Of a DNA stretch of 64,000 nucleotides, positions 42,395 through 52,500 are shown piece by piece. The notes beneath the pieces were generated by a model. It saw only the letters and a program-made list of their open reading frames with translations. It was not told the DNA's origin and did no database searches. Numbering within the stretch: the first letter of the stretch is position 1; each line of letters begins with the position of its first letter. The DNA lies in the NCBI RefSeq assembly GCF_014695395.1, contig NZ_JACJOF010000023.1, forward strand, positions 1 to 64,000. The letters are read 5' to 3'. A program made the translations under genes and the position numbers. The stretch is from Nodosilinea sp. FACHB-131 (lineage in GTDB: Bacteria; Cyanobacteriota; Cyanobacteriia; Phormidesmidales; Phormidesmidaceae).

Positions 42395-45300
42395 GGCTGC
42401 ACCTCAGCCCCTAGGACCACCTGGGGCAGGGTGAAGTAAAAGGTGGCCCCCTGCTCGACGGCGGCCTCGGCCCAAACCCGCCCCCCCTGGCGGTGAATCG
42501 CCCGCTGCACCGTCGCTAGGCCAATGCCGGTGCCGGGAAACTCGTCGGTGTTGTGCAGACGCTGAAACACGCCAAATAGCTTGTCGGCATAGGCCATGTC
42601 AAACCCGGCGCCGTTGTCGCGCAGGTAGTAGACGGGCTCACCCCGCTGCCTTTCGAGCCCAAAGTCAATGCGGGCGCTGGCCTGGTGGGCCGTAAATTTC
42701 CAGGCGTTTTGCACCAGGTTGGCGATCGCCACCCGCATCAGCGTCGGGTCGGCGGTCACCGTAAGCCCATGGGCGATGGTGACGGTGACGGTGCGATCGG
42801 CATCGACCCGTTGCAGCTCATCGATCTGCTCCTGCACCAGGGCGCTGAGGTCAACGGGCACGTAGGTCATGGCCTGACGCGACACCCGCGACAGCCGTAG
42901 CAGGTCGTCAATCAGCTGCCCCATGCGGCCGACATTGTGGCGAATCCGGTTGAAATAATCGTGCCCCTCTTCCCCAACCTGGTCGCCGTAGTCTTCGACC
43001 AGGGCGCGGCTAAACCCATCAATCGCCCGCAGCGGCGCGCGCAAATCGTGGGAGACCGAGTAGGCAAAGGCTTCTAGCTCGTGGTTAGACGCCCTGAGCT
43101 GGGCGGTGGTGCGCAGCAACTCGGCTTCGGCCCGCTTCTGATCAGTAATGTCGTAGTTGATGCCCACCATTGCCAGGGCCGCTCCGGCGGGCGATCGCTG
43201 CACCATAGCCGCGGCGCGTACCCACCGCAGCTCACCGTCGGGGCGGTAAAACCGAAACTCGATGTCATAGGGCAAGCCGTCTTTCAGGGCTTGGTGAATG
43301 GTTGCCTCGACGGCGGGCCAGTCGTCGCCATGCACGCGGCTAGCCCAGTCCTCGAAAACGGCAGCCTGACCCAGGTCTTCGAAACCCCAAATTTCGTACA
43401 TGCGCTGGTCCCAATGAACCGCCTGGTGGAGATCCCAGTCCCAAGCGCCAATGCGTCCTGACTCTAGGGCTAACGACAGCCGCAGCGACAGGTCTTGTAG
43501 CTGAGTTTCGGCGCGCTTCTTCTCAGTGATGTCGTAGTTGATGCCTACCATGCTCAGGGGCTGCCCCTCGGGGGTGCGATAGACCAATGCGCTGGCCTTA
43601 ATCCAACGCAGCTCGCCGTCACTGCGACAGATGCGAAACTCACTGTCATAGGCGACATCATTAGCCAGGGCGGCCTGAAGGGCTGCTTCTACCGCCTGCA
43701 GGTCGTCGCTGTGAACCCGATTGCGCCAGTCTTGGTAAGTAGTAGGCCGTTCCTCATCAAAGTCATATAGCTCGATCAGGCGCTGATCCCAGTTGATGGC
43801 ATTGGTAACGACATTCCAGTCCCAACAGCCAAAGCTCCCCGATTCTAGGGCTAGAGTTAACCGAGCTGAGATGTCCTCAAGCTCGACGGCGGACTGTTTT
43901 TGGTCGGTAATGTCGTAGTTAATGCCGACGATGCTCACGGGGCGGCCGTAGGCATCTCGCTGGGCCAGGGCGCTAGAGCGAATCCAGCCGAGGCTGCCGT
44001 CGCCCCGCCAGATGCGAAACTCCACGTCATAGGGGGCGTTGCTGTCGATGAGAGCCTGGTTAGCGGCTTCAACCCAGTCAATGTCGTCGGCATAGACCTG
44101 AGCCCGCCAGTCTTGGTAGGTGGCCTGCCGCCCCAGGCGAGCAAAGCCATACAGGTCAACCAGGCACTGATCCCAGATGACTTCGTCAGTACTCAAGACC
44201 CTCTCCCAGGTACCAATGCCTGCCGATTTAAGGGCCAGAGAGAGGCGCAGCGACAGGTTTTGCATCTCAGCGTTGTGCTGCTTGCGATCGCTAATATCCT
44301 GCACGGTGCCCGTCAGGTGGGTGAGTTGGCCGGCGCCGTCGACCAGAGCTTCGCCTTTGACATGAATATGGCCTGGACTGCCGTCGGCACGCACAATGCG
44401 AAACTCGCTGTCGAAGGGTTGGTGGGTGGCGATGATAGCCTCTATGGTCTGGTGGTGGCGGGTTTGATCGTCTGGGTGAAAGTAGCTCTGCAAGGCTTCA
44501 CAACTGGTGAGTTTGGCCTCGGGGTGGAGGCCAAAAATGCGATAGACCTGCTCTGACCAGGTGATGCGATCGGTGGCCACGTCAAACTCCCAACTGCCCA
44601 GATTACCAATGCGCTGAGCTTCCTGGAGGTGAACCTGATTTTTTCTCAGCTGCGCCTCGGTCTGCTTGAGCTGAGTGATGTCGACGTGGCAGCCCACCAT
44701 CTGTAGGGGATGGCCGGCGTCATCCCAGGCAATCACTTGGCCAGCGTAAATCATCCAGACAATAGAACCGTCTTTGTGGCGATAGCGCACTTCGTTGTAG
44801 TAAGGCACCTCGCCGTGGCTCTGAACATGCTGATTGAAGTTGTCCAGAGTAGAGGGTAAATCCTCGGGCACCATCAGGGTCCGCCAGGTGTCGATGGTAT
44901 TGGACAATTCGTGGTCGGCGTAGCCCAACATGAGCTTGAGGCTGGGGCTCATGTAGGCGGTGTTGGCGATAAAATCAATATCCCAATAGCCTGCCAAGAT
45001 TGACTCTAGAATGCGTTCTAGCAGAGCTAGCTCGTAGCGCAGCTGCTCAGTTTTTTGGCGGCTGGCGGCGGCGGCTTTGCGATCGTTGATGTCTGTAAAG
45101 TAGACCGTGGTGCCGTTGCTGTCGGGGTAGAGCCGCATCTCAAACCAGGTGTCTAAGGGCGGAAAGTAGTATTCCAAAAACTCGGGCTGCTGCTGCTCAA
45201 TGGCGCGGTGGTAGACCTCGTAGATGGGGGTGTTCACTGCCTCAGGGAACTCGTCCCAGACATGGTTGCCGAGGATCTGCAGCGCCGATCGCCTCAGGGT

Positions 45301-46290
45301 TTGCTCACCGCTGGGGTTGAGGTACACACAGCGCGAGTCGCGGTCAAAGGCGATAATACCGTCGTTGATGCGGTCAAACACGCGGGCTAGACCGTCTCGC
45401 GCCGCCGTGGCATCACGCTGGGCCGCCTGGGCGGCGGTGAGCAGCCGCTGCTGGGTCTGCTGGGCCACCACTCGATCGCTGATATCACGCGAAATGCACA
45501 GCAGCGACTCAATCTGCCCTTGCTCAGACCACTCGGGGGCGATCGCCATCTCAAAGTGCCGCTGCCCAACCAACGTCGGGGTGGTAAATTCAATCGTCTG
45601 TTTTTCTCCGGTAGCCAGTACCACGGCCGCCGCCGCTTCCCAGTCGTTGACCATAGCCTCGTCAAGACTAAGCTCACGACAGGTTTTGCCTAAACAGACG
45701 GCCGCATCAACACCCAAAATTTTGGTTAGCGCTGGGCTGACGTAGAGATGGCGCAGATTGCGATCAAACCGCTCGATAATATCGGGGGAGTTTTCGACTA
45801 GATTTTGGTAGTGCTGAAGAGCTTTATCCGGGCTATCGGCGATCGATCGCTGTGCCCCTGGGCCAACTTTTCCCAGTCTGGTCCAGAGGGCCTCAGGGGT
45901 GAAGTCTGCTGCCAAGAGATAGTCAGCGGCCCCCAGCTTCATCGCCTCTAGGGCAGCGTGCTCCTGCCCAGGCCCAACCAGCACGATTACCGGCAGAGGA
46001 CGCTGCTGACATTCGCCTAGGGTGCTCAAAAATGCTAGCCCGCTGCCTTCGGCCCAGGCCAGGTCCAGAATAACCCAATCGGCCCTGCCGGTGAGCCACA
46101 GATCCAAGGCTTGGGCGAGCGTAGTAGCCTCGATCAAAGTACAGGTAGGCGGGGTGATCGCAGCGGGCGGGTTGAACTGGGTGCGATCGGCTCCGTCCAC
46201 CAGCAGCAGCAGACTCGCTTGGTCACGCGGCGGCGCTTCTTGGTGCAAAGGGCCTTCTGTCATTGGGGTTCGAGACCGAAGCTGGGCCAT
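42391..46290 (-). CDS. Seven-PAS hybrid-type sensor histidine kinase
   Basis: About 1299 aa from the ATG at 46290 (46305 or 46263 are alternatives). Order: an N-terminal receiver-like domain with a reduced acidic pocket, seven PAS domains, then HisKA (phospho-His in [12 protein letters not shown]) and HATPase ([25 protein letters not shown]). The last three PAS domains are close copies: VGINYDIT occurs three times at even spacing, so they arose by recent tandem duplication. No membrane helix, so it senses cytoplasmic signals. It starts a three-gene operon whose end is a c-di-GMP enzyme. Confidence 0.9.
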   Translation of the reverse strand: MAQLRSRTPMTEGPLHQEAPPRDQASLLLLVDGADRTQFNPPAAITPPTCTLIEATTLAQALDLWLTGRADWVILDLAWAEGSGLAFLSTLGECQQRPLPVIVLVGPGQEHAALEAMKLGAADYLLAADFTPEALWTRLGKVGPGAQRSIADSPDKALQHYQNLVENSPDIIERFDRNLRHLYVSPALTKILGVDAAVCLGKTCRELSLDEAMVNDWEAAAAVVLATGEKQTIEFTTPTLVGQRHFEMAIAPEWSEQGQIESLLCISRDISDRVVAQQTQQRLLTAAQAAQRDATAARDGLARVFDRINDGIIAFDRDSRCVYLNPSGEQTLRRSALQILGNHVWDEFPEAVNTPIYEVYHRAIEQQQPEFLEYYFPPLDTWFEMRLYPDSNGTTVYFTDINDRKAAAASRQKTEQLRYELALLERILESILAGYWDIDFIANTAYMSPSLKLMLGYADHELSNTIDTWRTLMVPEDLPSTLDNFNQHVQSHGEVPYYNEVRYRHKDGSIVWMIYAGQVIAWDDAGHPLQMVGCHVDITQLKQTEAQLRKNQVHLQEAQRIGNLGSWEFDVATDRITWSEQVYRIFGLHPEAKLTSCEALQSYFHPDDQTRHHQTIEAIIATHQPFDSEFRIVRADGSPGHIHVKGEALVDGAGQLTHLTGTVQDISDRKQHNAEMQNLSLRLSLALKSAGIGTWERVLSTDEVIWDQCLVDLYGFARLGRQATYQDWRAQVYADDIDWVEAANQALIDSNAPYDVEFRIWRGDGSLGWIRSSALAQRDAYGRPVSIVGINYDITDQKQSAVELEDISARLTLALESGSFGCWDWNVVTNAINWDQRLIELYDFDEERPTTYQDWRNRVHSDDLQAVEAALQAALANDVAYDSEFRICRSDGELRWIKASALVYRTPEGQPLSMVGINYDITEKKRAETQLQDLSLRLSLALESGRIGAWDWDLHQAVHWDQRMYEIWGFEDLGQAAVFEDWASRVHGDDWPAVEATIHQALKDGLPYDIEFRFYRPDGELRWVRAAAMVQRSPAGAALAMVGINYDITDQKRAEAELLRTTAQLRASNHELEAFAYSVSHDLRAPLRAIDGFSRALVEDYGDQVGEEGHDYFNRIRHNVGRMGQLIDDLLRLSRVSRQAMTYVPVDLSALVQEQIDELQRVDADRTVTVTIAHGLTVTADPTLMRVAIANLVQNAWKFTAHQASARIDFGLERQRGEPVYYLRDNGAGFDMAYADKLFGVFQRLHNTDEFPGTGIGLATVQRAIHRQGGRVWAEAAVEQGATFYFTLPQVVLGAEVQP

Positions 46291-46362
46291 AGCACAACGC
46301 CACAACAGAACAGAGAAACAATCAACCCTGGGGGTGACGATCTACTGTTTAGACTACCCTGA

Positions 46363-47910
46363 CTATCCTGGCTGCCCCAGAGTAGTCACATAAATCACCG
46401 CTTCGTCAGGCGGAATACCCAGCACCTCATTGACCTGGTCGTCAAAAAAGCCGCCGATGCCGCTCACCCCTAGCCCCAGCCGGACGGCCGCTAGATTGAG
46501 CCGCTGGCCTAGGTGCCCGGCATCGAGGTGCAGGTAGCGGTAGACGCGATCGCCGTAGGCCGCCACGGCCCCCTCTAAATCGGCGGTGTGAAACACCACA
46601 GCAGCGGCGTCGCGGCCCAGCTCTTGCCCCAGACAGAGGTAGTGCAGCTCGCGGCGAAAGTTTTTGAAGCGCACCTGGCGCAGCTCTTCGCTGCGGGGGG
46701 CGTAGTAGTAGCAGCCATCATCGAGCCCCTCGACTCCACAGGCCACCACAAAAGTGTGTACCAGGGTGCGATCGCAGTAGTCGGGATCGGGGTCAAACCC
46801 CTGGTTGCAATAGTGGTGGGGCTGGTAGGTAAAGTCGAGCAACAGCCTTAGCGCCTCTAGGGAAATTGAGCCGCCGGTGTAGCGCCGAGTCGACCGCCGC
46901 TTAAATACTGTTATCTCTAGCTCCTCTAGATGAGGTCCCCAGTCGATCGAGGCGGTGGTAGTGGGCACCCGCAACCCAAAGGGCAAGTTGTATTTATCTT
47001 CGAGGGTATCGGCGGGCTGGGGGGTGTCGCCCGTGGGGCGCATCGCCCACGGGGGCACGTCGGCGGTGGGGGCGATGGCGGTCGCCTGGTGAAAGTAACT
47101 CAGCAGTTCTCCATCGGGCACCGATGGGAACTGGGTCTGGGGCGGCGTAGCAAAGGCCACCTGGGCACAGGGCAGGTTTTGCTCCACCATCAGCAGGTCG
47201 GCCAGAGGCAGCACCGCCAAAGCCCCCTCCTGGGTAGCGTCAATGTAGAGCAGCTCAGCCATGGCCTGGTCAGCAAAGCTGGCCACCAGGTGGGGGCGAT
47301 AGTCAACCAGGGCGCAAGCCAGCTCCAGATTGCCCAATAGATGGCCTACATCGAGGCAAATGCGGCGGTAGGCCCGATCTTGGTAGCGCCAGGCGGAGCG
47401 ATAAAATACCCCTGTCACCACCAGAGCCAGATGGGTCGACTCCAGTGCCGGGTGCCAAAAGCAGGCTCGCTGTAGATTCTGCCAGCCGTGATCATCCCAG
47501 TAGCGCCAGAGGCTGTGGCTGCGGGCCTGGTAGTTGTAGAGCCCTGCTGGCAGCAGCCGAGTTCCGCGCGAAATAATATAGATCTCCGCCGGATACAGCC
47601 CCCCCGCTGAGGGGGCCGATCGCAGATAAAAGGTCTGCCCCGTGGCGGTCGGAAACTTGGCCGTCAGTCCATAGGCATTGATCAGCAGCCGCGATAGCCG
47701 CATCCAGTCGACCCGCTCGCTGTCTGGCTCTGGCGGGTTGCTCTCATCTATATAGGGTTTGAGGTCAATCTCGGTTCCTACTCGGTAAGTCTTAAAGGGA
47801 GTAGGTTGACGGCTGTAGTCGAGGGGCTGTGCCTTCGACTTGAGGGTATCGGGGTCGTACTTAGTACGGCTGTGGTAGTGCTGGGCGATGGAAACCAGAG
47901 CGTCGGGCAT
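46363..47910 (-). CDS. SagB-type nitroreductase-fold dehydrogenase
   Basis: 515 aa from the ATG at 47910 (MPDALVSIAQHYHSRTKY), preferred over 47949 because the family begins with this helix. Two tandem nitroreductase-fold halves: RSAPSAGGLYPAEIYII in the first and FKRRSTRRYTGGSISLEALR plus RLGLGVSGIGGFFDD in the second. SagB proteins are FMN-dependent and oxidise azolines in peptide natural products. No YcaO/SagC/SagD or precursor gene is adjacent, so a different oxidation role is likely here. Confidence 0.85.
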   Translation of the reverse strand: MPDALVSIAQHYHSRTKYDPDTLKSKAQPLDYSRQPTPFKTYRVGTEIDLKPYIDESNPPEPDSERVDWMRLSRLLINAYGLTAKFPTATGQTFYLRSAPSAGGLYPAEIYIISRGTRLLPAGLYNYQARSHSLWRYWDDHGWQNLQRACFWHPALESTHLALVVTGVFYRSAWRYQDRAYRRICLDVGHLLGNLELACALVDYRPHLVASFADQAMAELLYIDATQEGALAVLPLADLLMVEQNLPCAQVAFATPPQTQFPSVPDGELLSYFHQATAIAPTADVPPWAMRPTGDTPQPADTLEDKYNLPFGLRVPTTTASIDWGPHLEELEITVFKRRSTRRYTGGSISLEALRLLLDFTYQPHHYCNQGFDPDPDYCDRTLVHTFVVACGVEGLDDGCYYYAPRSEELRQVRFKNFRRELHYLCLGQELGRDAAAVVFHTADLEGAVAAYGDRVYRYLHLDAGHLGQRLNLAAVRLGLGVSGIGGFFDDQVNEVLGIPPDEAVIYVTTLGQPG

Positions 47911-48268
47911 GGCCGGAAGGGAGGGTGCGATGATCAAAGTCCGACCCAAAGGGCCATCGCGGGCCGCGCCGGACGGGTGTGATCAGTGTAGCCTACAGGA
48001 AAAGCATGGGGAGCGTTCCCCCGCCGGCTCTCCCTGTCGAGCGTCTTGCCTGCGGGTAGCAGGTGCATGGTCTGGTGCTGGTGATTGCGTGAATCGGCCT
48101 GCCGTGGGAAAGATTAAAGGGCAAGCCTGGCTCCCGATTAACCGTGGCATCAAAAACCTGAAGAGAAGCTTAACGCGCCCATGTTGCGAAACGTAAACGC
48201 GTACATTGGCAGATGACGTTTAGTTGAGCACAAATACTCAGGCTTGCGCCCTGATTTCAGCAACAGCG
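47911..48268. other. Divergent intergenic region
   Basis: Holds the promoters of the SagB-like gene (minus) and the pentapeptide gene (plus). A TTG at 48224 in the pentapeptide frame could extend that protein by 15 residues. No hairpin with a T run and no further gene are visible. Confidence 0.4.
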
Positions 48269-48802
48269 ATGGATCGACTTACAAAAGATGCCCTGCTGGC
48301 GGCATATCAAAACGGTCAGCGATGCTTTAAGGCGATTGATTTGACCGGGGCTGAACTGTTCGAGGTAGATTTGCGTCAGATCGATTTGCAGGGTAGCTGC
48401 CTAGACAAGAGCTATATTCCCTACAGCAACCTCAGCGGGGCGAAGCTGGGGGGCGCAAGCCTGATAAAAGCCCATTTGGGCGACGTCAACCTCTACGGGG
48501 CTGACCTGCAAGCCGCCCTGCTAACCGGAGCCGACCTGGGCCGCGCCGATCTGCGCGGGGCCAATCTGCGGGAAGCCAACCTGGAGGGGGCCAACCTCAG
48601 CGGGGCCGATCTGCGCGGGGCCGATCTCAGCGCCGCCAATTTGGAGGGGGCCAGTCTCAGCGGAGCCAGTCTCAGCGGGGCCAGTCTCAGCGGGGCCAAC
48701 CTCAGCCGGTGCAACCTGTTCCGGGCGACGGGGGCCGACCTGGTCGAGAGCTACTGCGACGGCACAACAATTCTGCCCAACGGCTACAACTATGGCCGCT
48801 AG
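48269..48802 (+). CDS. Pentapeptide repeat protein
   Basis: 177 aa from the ATG at 48269 ([16 protein letters not shown]); a TTG at 48224 would add 15 residues. Residues about 25-160 are A(D/N)LxG-type pentapeptide repeats forming a right-handed quadrilateral beta-helix, for example [18 protein letters not shown]. The region 48650-48715 repeats 15-bp blocks (CTCAGCGGGGCCAGT) almost exactly, showing recent repeat expansion. No signal peptide. Role unknown. Confidence 0.85.
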   Translation: MDRLTKDALLAAYQNGQRCFKAIDLTGAELFEVDLRQIDLQGSCLDKSYIPYSNLSGAKLGGASLIKAHLGDVNLYGADLQAALLTGADLGRADLRGANLREANLEGANLSGADLRGADLSAANLEGASLSGASLSGASLSGANLSRCNLFRATGADLVESYCDGTTILPNGYNYGR

Positions 48803-48907
48803 AAGGGCCGCTAAAGGCCGGTAAACCCCCAGCCAAATGTTGCCGGCCCCTGCCCTAACCCTTTGAAGTATCAGGTATCCTAGTCCTATTCCATTAGGAC
48901 AGTCCTG

Positions 48908-51775
48908 ATGAGGCAGCCCATGCGTTCCCTGGCCGATGTTCCCCGACCCCTATTGCTGCTGGCGCTGATGTTGATCAGCGGCGGGGTGGTGCGGCCTGCG
49001 ATCGCGCAGGATTCTCAACAGGCCGGGCCTCAAGCCGTCCAGTCCCAGGAATCTGTGCTGCTGGCCCAAGCTTCAACCACCGCCGAGCTAGAGCGCCTGA
49101 GCACCGAGGCCGATCTGGCCTTTCGCCGCGCCACCACTCTATTCTTTGTCATGCTGGGCACCCTGCTGCTGCTGCTCAGCGTTGGCGTGGTAATGCTCTG
49201 GTTGATGCGGCGATCGGTGATTCAAGAAGTCTCTGTCGTTGTGCGCAACCAGATCAACGACATCACCGATTTAGAAACCAAGATTCAAACCGCCACCCGT
49301 GACCTCGACTACATTTTGACCCAAGCCAAAGAGCGGGCCACCGAACTCAATAGCCGCACCGATCGCTTCCAGGAAGAGGCGGTGACCAAAAAGCAGGTGC
49401 TCAACCGGCTGGTGGATGACCTGGCGGAGTTCAAAGCCCGCACGATCAACGACTGGCAGTCGACCCTGAGCGATTTGCAGGTGAAGCTAGAGTCGACCGA
49501 GGCCAACTTTGTCGGGCACTTGACCGGGCTGCGGGCAACCGCCGATGACGAGATCACCACCCTGCGCAAAGATACCCAGCTCCAGCGTGACGTGGTGTTT
49601 CGCACTCTGGAAGAAAACCAGACCGGCTTTTTGCGCGACGTGAACCGATTGCGCAGTGACGTAGAAGTGCATCAGGATGCGGTGCTGCAAAAGATCGGCA
49701 ACGCCGAGACCAGCTTTGCCGACCAGATGGGCACGATAACGCTGGCGATGCAGGAAGAGCGCGATCGCGTCATGGTGGCCCTAGCCGATTTGCGCCAACA
49801 GCTCACCACCCAAGCCAGCGACCAGGTCGAGCGCCAAACCGCCTCCATTGCCGAAGCCCTAGAGTCGCTGCGCCAGGGCAGTCTCACCCGTCTGCAAACC
49901 CAGACCGAAGAGATCAGCCGCCAGCTGGGCGATCTGCAGGTCAGCGCCCTAGGCGAACGCGACCTGGCGCTGCAAACCATTCAGCGCTCTATCGACGAGT
50001 TTACCCAGCGGTTTGCCAACCTGCGCAGCGAAGTAGACGGCCAGCGCAGCCGCATCTTGGCCGATCTGCGCCGTCAGGCCGACGAGTTTTTGGCTCAGTT
50101 TGGTGGCCTAAAACTCGATATTGAGAAGCAGCAGGACATGCTGCTGGGCGACCTGCGCCGGGCAGCGGATGAGGCCCTGGAACGCTTTACGGCTACCCGG
50201 GCCGAGGTCGATGCTCGCCAGCAAAACACCCTCGACGACTTTCAGCGCACGGCCCAAACGTTGCAGGGTCAGCTCAGCCAGATGGCCACCGAGGCCGAAA
50301 TTCAGCGTTCCACCCTGCTGGCCGATGTGGAAGGCACCGCCAACACCTTTCGCCAGCAGGTGCGGGTGTTGCAAGAGGCGGCGGGAGAGCAGCAGCTCCA
50401 GGTGCTCGATGGGCTGCGGGCTATGGAAGCGGCCTTTACCGAGCAGCTCAATCAGGTGCGCGGCACCATCTTCACCCGCCGCGATCGCGTCCTCGACAAA
50501 ATCGACACCTTCGATGCCCGCCTCAGCGAAGATTTGGCCACCCTCGGCAGCACCACCGCCGAGCGTGAGGCGGCGGCCCGCACCCAGCTCGACGGGCTGA
50601 TGGCCGAAATGGCGGAGCGCTTTGCCCGACTGGAGGCCGATATTGAGGCCGGGCGCGAGGTCACCCTGGGTCGTTTAGGCGACTTGCAGCAGAGCTATCG
50701 GGTGCGGCTGGAAGCCATCCAGGCTGAAGCCCAGCACCAGAAAGACGATATTATGCGCCGCTTGGGCGAGGTGTCACCTCAGTACCTGGCCGACTCGTTT
50801 ATGAGCGAGGCGAGGCAGCAGTTTGAGATGATCACCGATAAAATCGGTCGGCTGGAGACCAACCGGCCTCAGCTGTTTCTCACCGCCGATGAATATATTG
50901 GCCGGGGCGATCGCTACCTGGCGGACGGCGACTATGCCCTGGCGGTGGCCGAGTACGACAAAGCCCTCGACATTCAGCCGGTCAACACCCAGGTGTGGCT
51001 CAACCGAGCCACGGCCCAGCAAGCGCTAGATCAGCTAGAGGGGGCGATCGATTCCCTTGACCATGCTCTGGAGCTAGAGCCCAAGCACACCGTCACCCTG
51101 ATGCAGAAAGGCCTGATCCTTCGCGAGCTGCGCCGCCACGAAGACGCCCTAACGGTGTTTGACCAGCTCACCGAAATCACCCCCGACGATGCCAAGTCCT
51201 GGCTCAACCGGGGCATGGTGCTCAGTCGCCTCAAGCGCCGCGAAGATGCGATCGCCGCCTTTGACAAAGCCCTGGAGATTCACCCCGAATACCATGAGGC
51301 CTGGGTCAACCGGGGGGTGTCCTACGGCATTTTGCAGCAGCACGAGGAAGCGTTTAATTCCTTTGATAAGGCGGTTGAGTACCAGGCCAACGATGCGATC
51401 GCCTGGCTCAACCGGGGCCTCTCGCTGATTGAGCTAGAGCGCTACGACGACGCCCTAGCGAGCTTTGACAAAGCCACCCGCTTCAACCCCGATGCCCCCA
51501 AGGGCTGGGATAACCGAGGGCTGGCGCTGGTAAAGCTGGGTCGCGACGAGGATGCAATCAAGAGCTTTGACCGGGCGATCGCCCTCGACCCCGACTACCC
51601 CAAAGCCCACTACCACAAGGCCCTGTGCTATGCCCTCCAGCGCCAGTTCGACAACGCCATGGAGGCGCTCCAGCAGGCGGTGCGCCTCGACCCCGACTAC
51701 CGCGAAGAAGCCCGCACCGAGCCTGCCTTCGACGAACTCTGGAGCGACAACTGGTTCCGCGAGCTGGTGGAATAG
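48908..51775 (+). CDS. Signal-peptide/TM protein with 29-residue helical repeat and C-terminal TPRs
   Basis: 955 aa. Signal peptide (cleavage likely after AIA at 33), membrane helix at about 76-100, then a long helical region and, from about 660 to the end, roughly eight TPR units (YLADGDYALAVAEYDKALDIQP and repeats). Between about 197 and 610 the sequence repeats every 29 residues, with hydrophobic residues at positions 6, 9, 16 and 20. Ten units are strictly contiguous at 321-610 (starts 321, 350, 379, 408, 437, 466, 495, 524, 553, 582). 29 residues equals eight helical turns, so a straight hydrophobic stripe is expected. Probably an elongated envelope scaffold; function unknown. Confidence 0.85.
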   Translation: MRQPMRSLADVPRPLLLLALMLISGGVVRPAIAQDSQQAGPQAVQSQESVLLAQASTTAELERLSTEADLAFRRATTLFFVMLGTLLLLLSVGVVMLWLMRRSVIQEVSVVVRNQINDITDLETKIQTATRDLDYILTQAKERATELNSRTDRFQEEAVTKKQVLNRLVDDLAEFKARTINDWQSTLSDLQVKLESTEANFVGHLTGLRATADDEITTLRKDTQLQRDVVFRTLEENQTGFLRDVNRLRSDVEVHQDAVLQKIGNAETSFADQMGTITLAMQEERDRVMVALADLRQQLTTQASDQVERQTASIAEALESLRQGSLTRLQTQTEEISRQLGDLQVSALGERDLALQTIQRSIDEFTQRFANLRSEVDGQRSRILADLRRQADEFLAQFGGLKLDIEKQQDMLLGDLRRAADEALERFTATRAEVDARQQNTLDDFQRTAQTLQGQLSQMATEAEIQRSTLLADVEGTANTFRQQVRVLQEAAGEQQLQVLDGLRAMEAAFTEQLNQVRGTIFTRRDRVLDKIDTFDARLSEDLATLGSTTAEREAAARTQLDGLMAEMAERFARLEADIEAGREVTLGRLGDLQQSYRVRLEAIQAEAQHQKDDIMRRLGEVSPQYLADSFMSEARQQFEMITDKIGRLETNRPQLFLTADEYIGRGDRYLADGDYALAVAEYDKALDIQPVNTQVWLNRATAQQALDQLEGAIDSLDHALELEPKHTVTLMQKGLILRELRRHEDALTVFDQLTEITPDDAKSWLNRGMVLSRLKRREDAIAAFDKALEIHPEYHEAWVNRGVSYGILQQHEEAFNSFDKAVEYQANDAIAWLNRGLSLIELERYDDALASFDKATRFNPDAPKGWDNRGLALVKLGRDEDAIKSFDRAIALDPDYPKAHYHKALCYALQRQFDNAMEALQQAVRLDPDYREEARTEPAFDELWSDNWFRELVE

Positions 51776-52500
51776 GTTGCAGAACTGCCTCCCCAGGGGC
51801 AAAGAGCAGGTGCATCTGGGCGCATTCGGCACCGCTGTCGGGCGATCGCTAAAGGTTGTTCAAGATTGAGAAATGTAACTAATAGTTTACTTTTCGCTTT
51901 CAATTGACGAAAGGTAGGCCTATACTGACCCCAGAATCTGGCCTACCTATTGGCTACTCAATTTTTCAAAAAATTGTTCGGCCTATCTAAAATTCTCGAC
52001 TCCTATTGCCCCAGTCTTTGCAGCAGCCCAGCTAAATTGTCGTAATGGGCTTTTCATTTTAAGTCTTCTCTTGTTATCGGTTTATACAGTTAAAACCTGC
52101 TCCTCCAGATTCAGTTCTGGAGTGAACTAGAGTTTGCAAATCTTCTGGATTATGTACTTTGGTCCATCTGCGCAAGGCCCGAATAAGGGGGTCTGTGAGG
52201 TTTAGCACGTTTACAGATTCATGCCTTGATTCAGCTATACCTCTAAAATTTTGCTCAGCCATTCATGCTAGTGAGTTTGAACCGATCGCCCAGCTGCAAG
52301 CGTTAATTTTGCCTTAAAAACTGACTAGCTCTCTCCCTAGAGGGGTGAACTGACCAAGTAGTTTTTGGAATACTGAGTACTTTGTATCTGAACGGTCATT
52401 GCGGTGGGCAATGGCTGGTTTTGTCGCTTTAGCCACTATTTTGGCTAGATAAAAAATATTCCCACGGATTCAGAGTCAACTCAAATTACCGACGGGATTT
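51776..52500. other. Long intergenic region with a 9-bp hairpin
   Basis: AGGTAGGCC (51912-51920) and GGCCTACCT (51940-51948) form a perfect 9-bp stem with a 19-base loop; no T run follows. A 62-codon minus-strand frame at 52074-52262 lacks a ribosome binding site and known motifs, so I leave it uncalled. The AT-rich end (from about 52290) should hold the promoter for the radical SAM gene. Confidence 0.5.

Noticed and set aside
52074-52262. 62-codon minus-strand gene
   Set aside because: No ribosome binding site, no recognised motif, and isolated in an AT-rich gap.
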